Counted from the stretch's first letter, positions 6,895-14,006 are shown. The stretch is 14,006 bases of DNA from Sutterella sp. UBA1442 (GCA_002329575.1 DCTK01000006.1:5386-19391); one strand, 5' to 3'. A program made the numbers and translations. The notes: generated by a model from the sequence alone, not told the origin.

Positions 6895-8196
6895 ATGGTT
6901 TGGCTACATTTTATTTTCCTCTTTGCCATTATCGTTTATGCCGCTAAATTAGGCGGCATCGGCGTGGGTATGGCGGGCGGCCTCGGTATGTTCGTGGCCG
7001 TTTTCCTTTTCGGCATTCCGCCTGGCCCCATGCCGTTAGACGTGATTTTGATCATTATGAGCGTGCTCTTTGCTTGCTCTGTGATGCACGTCGCTGGCGG
7101 TATGGACTACATGATTCGCGTTGCTTCCTGGATTTTGCGTAGCAACCCGAAGTACATCAATATTCTCGCTCCGGCTATCGCCTTTACGTTGACGATCTTC
7201 TCGGGTACGGGCTTTACCACGATGGCTATCTTGAACGTGGTTCAAGAAGTGGCTAAGCAAAACGGCGTTCGTCCGTCTCAACCGTTAACGAGTGCTGTTG
7301 TGGCTTCTCAAATCGCCATTTCCGCCTCCCCGATCTCTGCTGCTACCGCTGCCATGTACGTCGTGGTGGAAGGCATGGGCGTTTCCTTCGGTAGCGCCTT
7401 GATGGTGATCTTGCCTGCTGGTTTGTTCGGTGCAGCTGTTGCCTCTTTGATCTCTGCATTCCAAGGCGTTGATCTCGAAAAGGATCCGATCTTCCAACAA
7501 CGTATGAAGGCCGGTTTGGTCTCCATGACGAGCAAAGAACAACTTGAAAAGCCGTTGCCCAAGGGTGCTAAGTTGTCTGTGGCCATGTTCTTGGGCGCCG
7601 TGGTCTTCATCGTGTTGATGTTGCTCTTTAAGAAAGAAATCGGTCACACGCTCGGCTCTCGTGACATCATCGTTATCTCGATGCTCTTCATCTCGATGTT
7701 GATGTACTGGTTCTGTGACGTCGAACTCACGAAGATCAAAGAATCCTCGATCTTCCACGGCGGTTATGAATCCTTGGTCGTTATTCTCGGTATCTGCTGG
7801 TTTGCTTCGACCGTTATCGACATCTATGTGCCGCAAATTAAAGAACAAGCCACCGTATTGCTCGGTCAATACCCGGGTCTGTTGGCATTAGCCTTCTTCT
7901 GCGTGTCGGCTCTGTTGTTCTCGCAAGGTGCTACTTCGGCGCTTCTCGTTCCGGTGGCTGCCAGCCTCGGTTGCGATGCCCCGATGATTTTGGCCTGCTT
8001 CGTGGCCGTGTCCGGCATTTTCGTTACGAACGTGTACCCGACCTCTGCTTTCGCCGTTTCTTGCGACGACACAGGTTCGTACATGGGCAAGTGGAGCGGT
8101 TCGTTTGTCATCAACCATCCCTTCTTCCTGCCGGGTTGCTTGGGCTTGGTTGCTGCCATTCCGGTCGGCTTCTTCTTAGCCGGTATCGTCTTCTAA
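6895..8196 (+). CDS. Anaerobic C4-dicarboxylate carrier, DcuA/DcuB family
   Basis: Inner-membrane exchanger or uptake carrier for C4-dicarboxylates (fumarate, succinate, malate, aspartate), typically used with fumarate respiration or aspartate catabolism. From the ATG at 6895, with GGAG 9 bases upstream, it has 433 residues, the length I recall for E. coli DcuA. Family signatures: KLGGIGVGMAGGLG (18-31), AGGMDYMIR (67-75), NPKYINILAP (84-93), TIFSGTG (100-106), SQIAISASPISAA (138-150), and FVINHPFFLPG with the preceding DDTG near the C-terminus. It mixes DcuA features (QIAISASPISAA) and DcuB features (GVDLEKDPIFQ, VFLFGIPPGPMPLDV), so I do not pick between the symbols. It is hydrophobic throughout, with a soluble loop near residues 200-225. 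It stands alone between the divergent peptidase promoter and a strong terminator. Codon use is strongly biased, which suggests high expression. Confidence 0.93.
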   Translation: MVWLHFIFLFAIIVYAAKLGGIGVGMAGGLGMFVAVFLFGIPPGPMPLDVILIIMSVLFACSVMHVAGGMDYMIRVASWILRSNPKYINILAPAIAFTLTIFSGTGFTTMAILNVVQEVAKQNGVRPSQPLTSAVVASQIAISASPISAATAAMYVVVEGMGVSFGSALMVILPAGLFGAAVASLISAFQGVDLEKDPIFQQRMKAGLVSMTSKEQLEKPLPKGAKLSVAMFLGAVVFIVLMLLFKKEIGHTLGSRDIIVISMLFISMLMYWFCDVELTKIKESSIFHGGYESLVVILGICWFASTVIDIYVPQIKEQATVLLGQYPGLLALAFFCVSALLFSQGATSALLVPVAASLGCDAPMILACFVAVSGIFVTNVYPTSAFAVSCDDTGSYMGKWSGSFVINHPFFLPGCLGLVAAIPVGFFLAGIVF

Positions 8197-8234
8197 TCGA
8201 CTGACCCGTTCAGTTCATTAGATCCATAAAAGTT

Positions 8235-8270
8235 TCGCCTGAGCGAATGACCCGCTCAGGCGACTTTTTT
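8235..8270 (+). terminator. Rho-independent terminator of the Dcu carrier gene
   Basis: A perfect 11-bp stem (TCGCCTGAGCG at 8235-8245, CGCTCAGGCGA at 8253-8263) has a 7-base loop and is followed by CTTTTTT. It may also slow transcription from the converging hslR, though the minus-strand tail is weaker (AACTTTTA). Confidence 0.92.
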
Positions 8271-8290
8271 GCAATCCATTCAATGGGATC

Positions 8291-8683
8291 TCAGTATCCC
8301 CGAAGCTTACGCAATTCACGCCCTTCACGCTTGGTCGGGCGACCTTTACTGTGACGCTCAAGGGCGGGCTCCACCGCTAACTTTCGCATTTGTGCGCGCT
8401 CTAGTCGTTTAGCTTGACCGTCTTCCGTTTCCATGTACATAAGCTGAGCTACTGAAGCCGGCCCCCGCTGAGTGTTAAACCCAGCGACTAAAACCTCATA
8501 GATGTCCTCAGCACGATGAATTTCCAATTTATCGGACAGTTTCACTTCCTTGGACGGCTTCGTGCGCTCTCCATTGAGTTTCACGCGTCCAAGTTCCACA
8601 GCTTCCTGAGCCAATGAGCGAGTTTTAAAAAACCGAGCAGCCCAAAGCCATTTGTCGATACGTTGAGATGTTAGTTCCGCCAT
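8291..8683 (-). CDS. hslR: RNA-binding S4-domain protein, heat shock protein 15 (HslR)
   Basis: Small basic cytosolic protein with an N-terminal S4 RNA-binding fold. E. coli Hsp15 binds 50S subunits that carry stalled nascent chains and helps to recycle them. The 130 residues compare with 133 in E. coli. The S4 domain spans about residues 8-65, with RIDKWLWAARFFKTRSLAQ (8-26) and GRVKLNGERTKPSKEVK (32-48), both diagnostic of this family; the C-terminus is rich in Arg and Lys. The ATG at 8683 has only a weak AAAGG a few bases upstream. It follows the rplQ terminator on the same strand and converges on the Dcu gene, so it is probably expressed from its own promoter or by read-through; I found no clear promoter in the short gap. 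Confidence 0.93.
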   Translation of the reverse strand: MAELTSQRIDKWLWAARFFKTRSLAQEAVELGRVKLNGERTKPSKEVKLSDKLEIHRAEDIYEVLVAGFNTQRGPASVAQLMYMETEDGQAKRLERAQMRKLAVEPALERHSKGRPTKREGRELRKLRGY

Positions 8684-8707
8684 GAGAGCCTTTACTTTGT
8701 GTCAATG

Positions 8708-8741
8708 AAAAAAGGGAAGCTCCAATATCGGAACCTCCCTT
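8708..8741 (-). terminator. Rho-independent terminator after rplQ (end of alpha operon)
   Basis: Read on the minus strand, AAGGGAGGTTCC (8741-8730) pairs with GGAGCTTCCCTT (8723-8712): 12 pairs, of which two are G-U, around a 6-base loop. It is followed by a run of T (complement of the A-run 8708-8713). The two mismatches seen on the plus strand become wobble pairs in the minus-strand RNA, which supports function there. Confidence 0.88.
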
Positions 8742-8764
8742 CATCAGTCATCGTGAAATTAGAC

Positions 8765-9160
8765 TTATTCGGCCTTTTCTTCGACAACTTCAGCGGCCGG
8801 AGCGGCCTTGTCAACGAGTTCCATGTAAGCCATCGGAGCGTTGTCGCCGACGCGATAACCCATCTTCAAGATACGGGTATAGCCGCCGTTGCGATTGGCA
8901 AAGCGCGGACCGATTTCATCAAAGAGCTTCGTAACCATTTCACGATCGCGCAAACGGGCAAAAGCCAAACGCTTGTTAGCAACCGTGGGTTCCTTACCCA
9001 ACGTGATCATCGGTTCGATGACACGGCGCAATTCTTTGGCCTTGGGCAACGTGGTCTTGATAGCTTCATGACGCAACAAAGAATTCATCATGTTGCGGAG
9101 CATGGCGAGACGGTGGGCGCTGGTACGATTCAGCTTACGTAAACCATGACGGTGACGCAT
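8765..9160 (-). CDS. rplQ: 50S ribosomal protein L17
   Basis: Protein of the large ribosomal subunit near the exit tunnel, last gene of the alpha operon. The 131 residues start with [20 protein letters not shown], the L17 hallmark, and include [21 protein letters not shown] and the GGYTRILK motif. The C-terminus carries an acidic, Ala-rich tail ([15 protein letters not shown]) that is common and variable in this family. TAAGGA lies upstream of the ATG at 9160. It is separated from rpoA by an unusually long 217-base structured spacer and is followed by a clear terminator. Confidence 0.97.
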   Translation of the reverse strand: MRHRHGLRKLNRTSAHRLAMLRNMMNSLLRHEAIKTTLPKAKELRRVIEPMITLGKEPTVANKRLAFARLRDREMVTKLFDEIGPRFANRNGGYTRILKMGYRVGDNAPMAYMELVDKAAPAAEVVEEKAE

Positions 9161-9377
9161 TTTTTATATTCCTTAAAAAGTTAGTCTATGAGTTCGTTTT
9201 AACGAACCGTTTCCCATCTTCTTCTATCCGGGGACAACCCCGGCGGGCGGGTAAATTTCGGTTTGATAATCAAACCGAAGGTCGCATTGTACCCATTTGC
9301 TAACTATTTGGCAAATCACGGAAAAATGCGACCTAAACAAATCGCGAGGCGTAGCAATATACGCCTCGCAACCTGAA
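9161..9377 (-). other. Structured rpoA-rplQ spacer with several inverted repeats
   Basis: There is no gene here. In order of transcription (minus) the inverted repeats are: 9369-9344 (10 bp); an outer stem 9333-9325 with 9288-9280 (9 bp) enclosing ATTTGC/GCAAAT at 9316-9295 (6 bp); 9279-9257 (TTCGGTTTGA/TCAAACCGAA, 10 bp); 9243-9228 (CCGGGG/CCCCGG, 6 bp, 4-base loop); and 9207-9192 (GTTCG/CGAAC core). None has a strong T-tract. Together they fill most of the spacer. An attenuator, an RNA-processing region or a binding site for a ribosomal protein are all possible; none is proven. Confidence 0.6.
9344..9369 (-). terminator. Terminator-like hairpin right after rpoA
   Basis: A perfect 10-bp stem (GCGAGGCGTA with TACGCCTCGC) has a 6-base loop and begins 9 bases after the rpoA stop. 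On the minus strand it is followed by GATTTGTTTAGG, an interrupted T-tract. It could cause partial termination and lower rplQ relative to rpoA, but rplQ needs read-through unless it has its own promoter, which I could not find. Confidence 0.4.
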
Positions 9378-10382
9378 TTAATGTTGGTCAAGACCGGCGG
9401 GCGGCCAGTTTTCCAACTTCATACCCAAGGTCAAGCCGTGCGTAGCAAGAACTTCCTTGATTTCGTTCAAGGACTTGCGACCAAGGTTCGGGGTCTTGAG
9501 CAATTCGTTTTCGGTGCGTTGGATCAAATCGCCGATATAGAAGACTTGTTCGCCCTTCAAGCAGTTAGCAGAACGAACCGTCAATTCGAGGTCGTCAACC
9601 GGACGCATCAAAATCGGATCAAGCGGCGGCGGGTTGTTCACGTCTTCTTCCGGAACAGCCTTGCCGGCTTGTTCGCTCTTGATGGTACCGAATACCGTCA
9701 ATTGATCTTGGAGGATATGAACGGCTTCGCGCAAAGCTTCTTCGGGCTTAATCGCGCCGTTGGTTTCGATCGTCATGACGAGCTTATCGAGGTCGGTACG
9801 TTGAGCCACACGAGCTGCGCTGACTTCATAAGCCACGCGACGAATCGGACTAAAGGAGGCATCCATGATGATACGACCGATGGTGCTCTTGGAGTAGTCG
9901 TCGCGGAAAGCACGCATGTCGCCCGGTTGATAACCGCGGCCCTTTTCAACCTTGACTTGCATGTCAAGTTTGCCGCCGGCGGCCAAGTGAGCGATCACGT
10001 GGTCAGGATTGATCACGGTGACGTCGTGCGGCAAATCGAAGTCTGCAGCCGTCACAACGCCTTCAGTATTCTTGCGAAGCGTTAAGGTCACTTCGTCACG
10101 GCCTTCGAGCTTGAAGACAACACCCTTCAAGTTCAAAAGGATATCTACGACGTCTTCGAGCACGCCGTCAATTTGAGAATATTCATGCACCACACCAGCG
10201 ATTTGAGCTTCGGTGGGAGCATAGCCGACCATGCTAGCGAGCAAAATGCGACGCAAAGCATTGCCGAGCGTATGACCGTAGCCGCGTTCAAAGGGCTCAA
10301 GTGTGATTACAGCAAGATTGGGATTATTTTGATCAACCGCCGCTTCAATATCGGTCGGCTTCAACAAAGTGTTGTTGGCCAT
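9378..10382 (-). CDS. rpoA: DNA-directed RNA polymerase subunit alpha
   Basis: Alpha subunit of RNA polymerase: the N-terminal domain dimerises and nucleates core assembly, and the C-terminal domain binds UP elements and activators. The 334 residues compare with 329 in E. coli. The N-terminal domain has [20 protein letters not shown] (about 28-47), and the linker near 237-253 includes a [10 protein letters not shown] stretch. The C-terminal domain begins at LDPIL (254) and carries VRSANC with R270 and N273, equivalent to E. coli R265 and N268 that contact DNA, followed by [12 protein letters not shown] and [19 protein letters not shown] lies about 10 bases before the ATG at 10382. It sits between rpsD and rplQ, each side with a hairpin-rich spacer. 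Confidence 0.98.
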   Translation of the reverse strand: MANNTLLKPTDIEAAVDQNNPNLAVITLEPFERGYGHTLGNALRRILLASMVGYAPTEAQIAGVVHEYSQIDGVLEDVVDILLNLKGVVFKLEGRDEVTLTLRKNTEGVVTAADFDLPHDVTVINPDHVIAHLAAGGKLDMQVKVEKGRGYQPGDMRAFRDDYSKSTIGRIIMDASFSPIRRVAYEVSAARVAQRTDLDKLVMTIETNGAIKPEEALREAVHILQDQLTVFGTIKSEQAGKAVPEEDVNNPPPLDPILMRPVDDLELTVRSANCLKGEQVFYIGDLIQRTENELLKTPNLGRKSLNEIKEVLATHGLTLGMKLENWPPAGLDQH

Positions 10383-10556
10383 GTTTGGACTGTCCTTTTC
10401 AATACCCTCGGCTCGTTACACCGATAAGGCTGATGGATTGTCTGGGGCTTGAGATCAAATGCGACCGGCGCCCCAATAGGACCGATCGCATCGAGTATTT
10501 TACCAAGGAAGACATTGTTCGGCGCACTACACAAAACAATGTCTTCACAGAGGTTA
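10383..10556 (-). other. rpsD-rpoA spacer with two hairpins
   Basis: This 174-base stretch has no gene. Read in the sense of transcription it holds a perfect 12-bp inverted repeat (GAAGACATTGTT at 10546-10535, AACAATGTCTTC at 10519-10508; loop 15 bases). It is followed by a 10-bp stem between 10491-10482 and 10468-10459 whose single mismatch on the plus strand is a G-U pair in the minus-strand RNA. No T-tract follows either. The ribosome-binding site for rpoA (AAAAGGA near 10394-10400) is beyond both. Confidence 0.6.
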
Positions 10557-11192
10557 TTAACGCGAGTAAAGTTCGACGACCAACGATTCGTTGACGTCCG
10601 GGCAGATTTCGTCGCGGGCCGGGAGGGCCTTGAACACGCCTTCGAACTTCTTAGCGTCAACGCTCACCCAAGACGGGAAACCGACTTGAGCGGCAAGTTC
10701 CAAAGCTTCCGTAATACGGGCTTGCTTTTGGGACTTTTCGCGAATGGAGATAACATCACCGGGTTGGACACGGTAGGAAGGAATGTTGACCTTGTTACCG
10801 TTGACCAAAACAGCGCAGTGGCTCACCAATTGGCGAGCTTCAGCACGGGTAGAGCCAAAGCCCATACGATAAACGACGTTGTCGAGACGGCTTTCGAGCA
10901 AGCTCAACAACACTTCACCCGTGTTGCCGCGATCACGTTCGGCTTCAGCGAAATAGCGGCGGAATTGGCGTTCGAGAACGCCGTACATGCGTTTGACCTT
11001 TTGCTTTTCACGCAATTGGTTACCGTAGTCCGATTGACGAGCACCGGAAGTCTTACCGTGCTGGCCCGGTTTGGTGATCGTATCGGAGCCCTTGCCGACT
11101 TTGCTCGACAAGGAACGACGCGCGCTCTTTAAATTAAGGTCACAACCCTCGCGGCGCGCGAGCTTGAGTTTGGGACCGGTATATCGTGCCAT
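10557..11192 (-). CDS. rpsD: 30S ribosomal protein S4
   Basis: Primary 16S rRNA-binding protein of the small subunit; in E. coli it also represses translation of the alpha operon. The 211 residues compare with 206 in E. coli. It starts [16 protein letters not shown]. The S4 domain near 98-165 contains [20 protein letters not shown] and [21 protein letters not shown]; the C-terminus is [11 protein letters not shown]. It lacks the four-cysteine zinc cluster seen in some S4 proteins (only C17 lies in the N-terminal region), so it is the zinc-free type. AGAGAGG lies about 9 bases before the ATG. It is 86 bases from rpsK and 174 from rpoA, both spacers with hairpins. Confidence 0.98.
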   Translation of the reverse strand: MARYTGPKLKLARREGCDLNLKSARRSLSSKVGKGSDTITKPGQHGKTSGARQSDYGNQLREKQKVKRMYGVLERQFRRYFAEAERDRGNTGEVLLSLLESRLDNVVYRMGFGSTRAEARQLVSHCAVLVNGNKVNIPSYRVQPGDVISIREKSQKQARITEALELAAQVGFPSWVSVDAKKFEGVFKALPARDEICPDVNESLVVELYSR

Positions 11193-11278
11193 TTAAAAAT
11201 GCCTCTCTTATCCTGTGATGTTGGTCACATTGAGTTTATCTATCCTCATAGATAAACGCGGGATTAGAAAAAAGTTCG
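11193..11278 (-). other. rpsK-rpsD spacer with two short hairpins
   Basis: A perfect 10-bp stem (GTTTATCTAT/ATAGATAAAC, 11234-11257, 4-base loop) is followed in the direction of transcription by a 5-bp stem TGTGA/TCACA (11214-11229, 6-base loop). Both precede the rpsD ribosome-binding site. No T-tract follows, so this is more likely a translational or processing element than a terminator. Confidence 0.5.
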
Positions 11279-11692
11279 TTACACGCGACGACGCTTGGAC
11301 GGACGCACACCGTTGTGAGGAACGGGGGTCACGTCTTGAATCGACGTCACACGAATGCCGAGTGCGTTAAGCGCACGCACGCTGGATTCACGACCGGGGC
11401 CGGGACCCATGATGCGAACTTCGACATTCTTCAAACCATATTCAAGAGCCACACGACCTGCTTGTTCGGCTGCCACTTGAGCAGCGAACGGGGTCGACTT
11501 ACGGGAACCCTTGAAACCTTGAGCGCCGGAGCTAGACGCAGCGATTGCGTTGCCTTGGCGGTCGGTGATCGTGATGATCGTGTTGTTGAAGGAAGCGTGT
11601 ACGTGAGCAATACCTTCAGTGACGACCTTCTTCACCTTTTTGCGAGCACGTTGCTGAGCAACTTGCTGACTGCTAGGAGATTTGCCAGCCAT
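11279..11692 (-). CDS. rpsK: 30S ribosomal protein S11
   Basis: Small-subunit platform protein that contacts 16S rRNA near the Shine-Dalgarno helix. The 137 residues are slightly longer than the E. coli protein (129), the extra length being an N-terminal Gln/Arg/Lys-rich segment ([20 protein letters not shown]). Core motifs include [39 protein letters not shown] and [19 protein letters not shown]; the end [14 protein letters not shown] is canonical. It starts 16 bases after rpsM ends, so the two are translated from one message. Confidence 0.98.
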   Translation of the reverse strand: MAGKSPSSQQVAQQRARKKVKKVVTEGIAHVHASFNNTIITITDRQGNAIAASSSGAQGFKGSRKSTPFAAQVAAEQAGRVALEYGLKNVEVRIMGPGPGRESSVRALNALGIRVTSIQDVTPVPHNGVRPSKRRRV

Positions 11693-11708
11693 TGTAGTCC
11701 TTTAATGT

Positions 11709-12074
11709 TTACTTCTTAAGTGCGACGCCAGCCTTCTTCGGGCCCTTACGCGTACGAGCATTCGTACGAGTACGTTGACCGCGAACGGGCAAGCCGCGAC
11801 GATGACGCATACCACAATAAGTGCCCAAGTCAATCAGGCGCTTAATCGAGAGTTGAACTTCACGACGCAAGTCACCTTCAATGGTGTACTGACCGATTGC
11901 ATCACGGATGCGTTCGAGTTCAGCGTCGGTGAGATCTTTAATTTTCTTGGTGTATTCCACGCCGACTTGCGACAAAATGTCGCGGGCGCGAGAACGACCG
12001 ATACCGTAAATGGCAGTCAAGCCGATTTCGGCATGTTGGTTCGGCGGAATATTAATACCGGCAATACGAGCCAT
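11709..12074 (-). CDS. rpsM: 30S ribosomal protein S13
   Basis: Head protein of the small subunit that forms bridges with the 50S subunit and touches the P-site tRNA through its C-terminal tail. The 121 residues match the family (E. coli 118). The start [20 protein letters not shown], the helix-hairpin-helix region [12 protein letters not shown] and the tail [20 protein letters not shown] are all present. An AGAGG overlapping the rpmJ stop region lies just before the ATG at 12074, and only 11 bases separate the two genes, so translation is likely coupled. Confidence 0.98.
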   Translation of the reverse strand: MARIAGINIPPNQHAEIGLTAIYGIGRSRARDILSQVGVEYTKKIKDLTDAELERIRDAIGQYTIEGDLRREVQLSIKRLIDLGTYCGMRHRRGLPVRGQRTRTNARTRKGPKKAGVALKK

Positions 12075-12085
12075 CTTATACCTCT

Positions 12086-12199
12086 TTAGCCTTGACGTTG
12101 TTTGTGACGCGGATCTTCACAGATCACGCGGACAACGCCCTTGCGCTTAATGATCTTGCACTTACGGCACATTTTTTTGACCGAAGCGTTAACCTTCAT
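12086..12199 (-). CDS. rpmJ: 50S ribosomal protein L36
   Basis: Smallest protein of the large subunit, 37 residues, read on the minus strand from the ATG at 12197-12199 to TAA at 12086-12088: [20 protein letters not shown] followed by [17 protein letters not shown]. The zinc ligands C11, C14, C27 and H32 are all kept, so this is the zinc-binding form. A GGAGAAAAC precedes the start. It is the first gene of the alpha cluster here, 11 bases before rpsM, and is separated from secY by 229 bases. Confidence 0.97.
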   Translation of the reverse strand: MKVNASVKKMCRKCKIIKRKGVVRVICEDPRHKQRQG

Positions 12200-12211
12200 T
12201 GTTTTCTCCAA

Positions 12212-12226
12212 CCGTGAATTTCACGG
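12212..12226 (-). other. Small hairpin in the rpmJ leader
   Basis: CCGTGA and TCACGG (12212-12217, 12221-12226) form a 6-bp stem with a 3-base loop just before the rpmJ ribosome-binding site. If the promoter at 12259-12287 is real, it lies in the leader RNA and could affect initiation at rpmJ. Confidence 0.4.
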
Positions 12227-12258
12227 ATTATTACTGTCCAGACGACAGGAAATTTGAG

Positions 12259-12287
12259 AATTTACACTCTTTTTTCCAACTCTTCAA
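12259..12287 (-). promoter_or_regulatory. Candidate internal promoter for the alpha operon (rpmJ onward)
   Basis: On the minus strand TTGAAG (12287-12282) and TAAATT (12264-12259) stand 17 bases apart, each with four of six consensus matches, in an AT-rich stretch. Transcription would start near 12252, giving a leader of about 52 bases before rpmJ. Confidence 0.35.
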
Positions 12288-12428
12288 GTTTTTTGTCCGC
12301 GTAGTGCACAGAACAACCAACTCTCTGAGACAGAATCGGGAGGAAAGCAACTTTCCTCCTCGCTTCTGGCCGAACCCGAGGCGTGAAGTATAGCCTCGGG
12401 GGACGGTTTCATTTCACTCTGACGAAAC

Positions 12429-13757
12429 TTACATCCCGGCAGAGCCAAAGCCCTTGAAGTTTGTCTTCTTGAGCAAATTTTCATATTGTTGCGACATCAT
12501 GTACGCCTGAACTTGGCTCATGAAGTCCATCGTCACGACCACAACGATCAACAACGACGTACCACCGAAATAGAACGGAACGTTGAAACGCATGTTCAAG
12601 AATTCCGGTACCAAGCAGACGAACACCAAGTATGCAGCACCACCGAGCGTCAAACGAAGCAACACCTTGTCGATGTAGCGAGACGTTTGCTCGCCGGGGC
12701 GGATACCCGGGACGAACGCACCACTCTTTTTCAAGTTCTCAGCCGTTTCACGCGGGTTGAATACCAACGCCGTGTAGAAGTAGGCAAAGAACACAATCAT
12801 TGCAGCGTAAAGCAATGTATACAACGGTTGACCCGGCGACAAAGCAGCTGCCAAATCGCGAATCCAACGCGTAGAATCGCCGCTCGTGAACCAACCGGCC
12901 AGCGTAGCCGGGAACAAAATCAAAGACGAAGCAAAGATCGGGGGAATCACACCCGACATGTTCATCTTCAAGGGCAAATACGAGCTTTGACCGCCGTACA
13001 GACGGTTGCCGATTTGGCGTTTTGCATAGTTCACGGTAATGCGACGTTGGCCGCGTTCAATGAAGACCACAAAGGCCGTCACGAGCGCAACGATGGCAAT
13101 CACGAAGATTGCTGCCAAGGGGCTGATGGCGCCCGAGCTCACCAACTGGAACAAACCGGAGATTGCTGAGGGGAGACCCGCAACGATACCGGCGAAGATG
13201 ATGATGGAGATGCCGTTGCCCAAACCGCGTTCGGTGATTTGTTCACCGAGCCACATCAAAAACATCGTACCCGTTACCAAAGAGACCACGCACGTGAAGC
13301 GGAACATCATGCCCGGATCAAGCACGAGGCCAGCTTGGCTCTCGAGTGCGACGGCGATACCGAACGCTTGGAAGACACCCAACAACAACGTGCCGTAGCG
13401 CGTGTATTGGGTGATCTTACGACGACCGGATTCGCCTTCTTTACGCAAACTTTCAAGCGAAGGGAGCACGTAGGACAACATCTGCATGATAATGGATGCA
13501 GAGATGTACGGCATGATCCCTAACGCAAACACCGAGAAGCGCGATAAAGCGCCACCGGAGAACATGTTGAACAGCCCGAGGATGCCCCCTTGTTGCTCTT
13601 GGAAGAGCTGCGAGAGCATGTCGGGATCGATACCGGGCACCGGCACGTGTGCGCCGATGCGGTATACGACTAATGCAAGCAGCAAGAAGATAGTGCGGCG
13701 CTTAAGATCGCCATACTTCGGGCCGCTTGCTTGGTTGGAACTGGGGCTGGTCGCCAC
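12429..13757 (-). CDS. secY: Protein translocase subunit SecY
   Basis: Central channel of the Sec translocon in the inner membrane, working with SecE, SecG and SecA for export and membrane insertion. From a GTG at 13755-13757 it has 442 residues (E. coli 443) and ten hydrophobic segments. The GTG is chosen because TAGGAAG lies 6 bases before it and it begins 22 bases after the rplO stop; the frame stays open to 13826, but that start would overlap rplO and has no supporting site. Typical parts are [20 protein letters not shown] with VPVPGID near the N-terminus, [20 protein letters not shown], the [14 protein letters not shown] segment, VNYAKRQIG, and [22 protein letters not shown]. The C-terminus KGFGSAGM is short. 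It ends 229 bases before rpmJ. Confidence 0.97.
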   Translation of the reverse strand: MATSPSSNQASGPKYGDLKRRTIFLLLALVVYRIGAHVPVPGIDPDMLSQLFQEQQGGILGLFNMFSGGALSRFSVFALGIMPYISASIIMQMLSYVLPSLESLRKEGESGRRKITQYTRYGTLLLGVFQAFGIAVALESQAGLVLDPGMMFRFTCVVSLVTGTMFLMWLGEQITERGLGNGISIIIFAGIVAGLPSAISGLFQLVSSGAISPLAAIFVIAIVALVTAFVVFIERGQRRITVNYAKRQIGNRLYGGQSSYLPLKMNMSGVIPPIFASSLILFPATLAGWFTSGDSTRWIRDLAAALSPGQPLYTLLYAAMIVFFAYFYTALVFNPRETAENLKKSGAFVPGIRPGEQTSRYIDKVLLRLTLGGAAYLVFVCLVPEFLNMRFNVPFYFGGTSLLIVVVVTMDFMSQVQAYMMSQQYENLLKKTNFKGFGSAGM

Positions 13758-13763
13758 GTTGTT

Positions 13764-13770
13764 CTTCCTA
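13764..13770 (-). promoter_or_regulatory. Ribosome-binding site that fixes the GTG start of secY
   Basis: TAGGAAG on the minus strand is 6 bases from the GTG at 13757, in the 22-base gap after rplO. Confidence 0.75.
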
Positions 13771-13779
13771 AAAAGCGAG

Positions 13780-14006
13780 TTATTCTTCCACGGAACCACC
13801 GGCGGCTTCAATAGCAGCCTTGGCACCCTTGGTCACGCCCAGGCCGCGAACGGTAACCGCACGGGTGATTTCACCCGAGAGGATCACGCGCGCACCCTGT
13901 GCGAGGATCGAAACAACGTTAGCGGACTTCAGAGCAGCCAAGTCGATTTCGTCAACCGGCATGGCCTGCAGTTCGTTCAGACGCACCACTTCGATGTAGC
14001 GGCGGG
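13780..14006 (-). CDS. rplO: 50S ribosomal protein L15, C-terminal part (5' end outside window)
   Basis: Large-subunit protein that binds 23S rRNA late in assembly. The frame is open through the right edge of the window and ends with TAA at 13780-13782, giving about 74 residues of a protein usually near 144. The sequence reads [15 protein letters not shown] and later [20 protein letters not shown] and [13 protein letters not shown], the standard L15 C-terminus. An internal GTG at 13989 is not the start, because the frame continues upstream with family-like residues. It precedes secY by 22 bases, as in the spc operon of most bacteria. Confidence 0.95.
   Translation of the reverse strand, partial: RRYIEVVRLNELQAMPVDEIDLAALKSANVVSILAQGARVILSGEITRAVTVRGLGVTKGAKAAIEAAGGSVEE

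Larger units (their letters stand above)
12200..12428 (-). other. secY-rpmJ spacer, no infA, two further hairpins
   Basis: This 229-base stretch has no frame resembling IF-1. Downstream of secY come an 8-bp stem CCCGAGGC/GCCTCGGG (12375-12400, 10-base loop) and a 9-bp stem GGAGGAAAG/CTTTCCTCC (12339-12359, 3-base loop), neither followed by a T-tract. They are followed by the candidate promoter and the leader hairpin described separately. The region may form the boundary between the spc and alpha operons. Confidence 0.6.

Noticed and set aside
7285..7869. Open frame of 194 codons on the minus strand inside the Dcu gene, rich in His, Asp and Glu
   Set aside because: It is fully antisense to a clear membrane carrier, has a low-complexity composition typical of complementing hydrophobic codons, and has no ribosome-binding site or known domain.
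8683..8705. Perfect TTGACA on the minus strand (8705-8700) upstream of hslR
   Set aside because: A -10 box at the normal distance would fall inside the hslR coding region, so it cannot drive this gene with the chosen start.
9297..10085. Open frame of 262 codons on the plus strand opposite rpoA
   Set aside because: rpoA is unmistakable on the other strand; long antisense frames arise here from strong codon bias in highly expressed genes.
10449..11132. Open frame of 227 codons on the plus strand opposite rpsD
   Set aside because: Antisense shadow of S4; no recognisable protein features.
12284..12484. 66-codon minus-strand frame in the secY-rpmJ gap, considered as infA
   Set aside because: It overlaps the end of secY and shows no IF-1 similarity (no S1-like OB-fold motifs); Ser- and Arg-rich random-looking sequence.
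12486..13169. Open frame of 227 codons on the plus strand opposite secY, rich in Arg, His and Gln
   Set aside because: Antisense shadow of SecY; composition reflects complemented membrane-protein codons.
13758..13826. Longer secY frame with 23 additional N-terminal residues
   Set aside because: It would overlap the end of rplO, lacks a ribosome-binding site, and the extra residues do not resemble SecY; the GTG at 13757 has a good site.

Overview
This window looks like chromosome of a betaproteobacterium of the order Burkholderiales. The HemB type, the ribosomal and RpoA proteins and the moderate base composition agree with that. The pair of secreted and cytoplasmic P1 peptidases beside a Dcu carrier suggests a gut, amino-acid-using member such as the Sutterellaceae, but that last step is inference. 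I see no phage, insertion sequence, CRISPR array, tRNA or rRNA.

Left part, plus strand (1-4090): the 3' end of lysA (lysine synthesis), a YbjL/AspT-type two-halved antiporter ending at a strong terminator, then engB (ribosome assembly GTPase) and hemB (heme synthesis), 18 bases apart and probably one transcript. A hairpin with an 11-bp stem at 4115-4142 separates hemB from the converging peptidase genes.

Middle (4158-8196): two tandem minus-strand genes for DmpA-like (family S58/P1) self-processing aminopeptidases, about four fifths identical by eye. The upstream copy has a signal peptide and the downstream copy does not. Divergent from them, across a 374-base control region with a repeated CCCC-core motif, lies a 433-residue Dcu-family C4-dicarboxylate carrier. 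A reasonable reading is a peptide and amino-acid economy: peptides are cut in periplasm and cytoplasm, and aspartate, fumarate or succinate is exchanged across the membrane. The YbjL/AspT-type carrier may belong to the same theme.

Right part, minus strand (14006 down to 8291): the end of the spc operon and the alpha operon in the order rplO, secY, rpmJ, rpsM, rpsK, rpsD, rpoA, rplQ, followed after a terminator by hslR. This encodes translation, protein export and RNA polymerase alpha. Two things stand out. There is no infA between secY and rpmJ. Four spacers (secY-rpmJ, rpsK-rpsD, rpsD-rpoA, rpoA-rplQ) are unusually long and rich in perfect or G-U-compensated inverted repeats without clear U-tracts. 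No wholly new system is evident; the best leads are the peptidase pair with its promoter motifs and the structured alpha-operon spacers.
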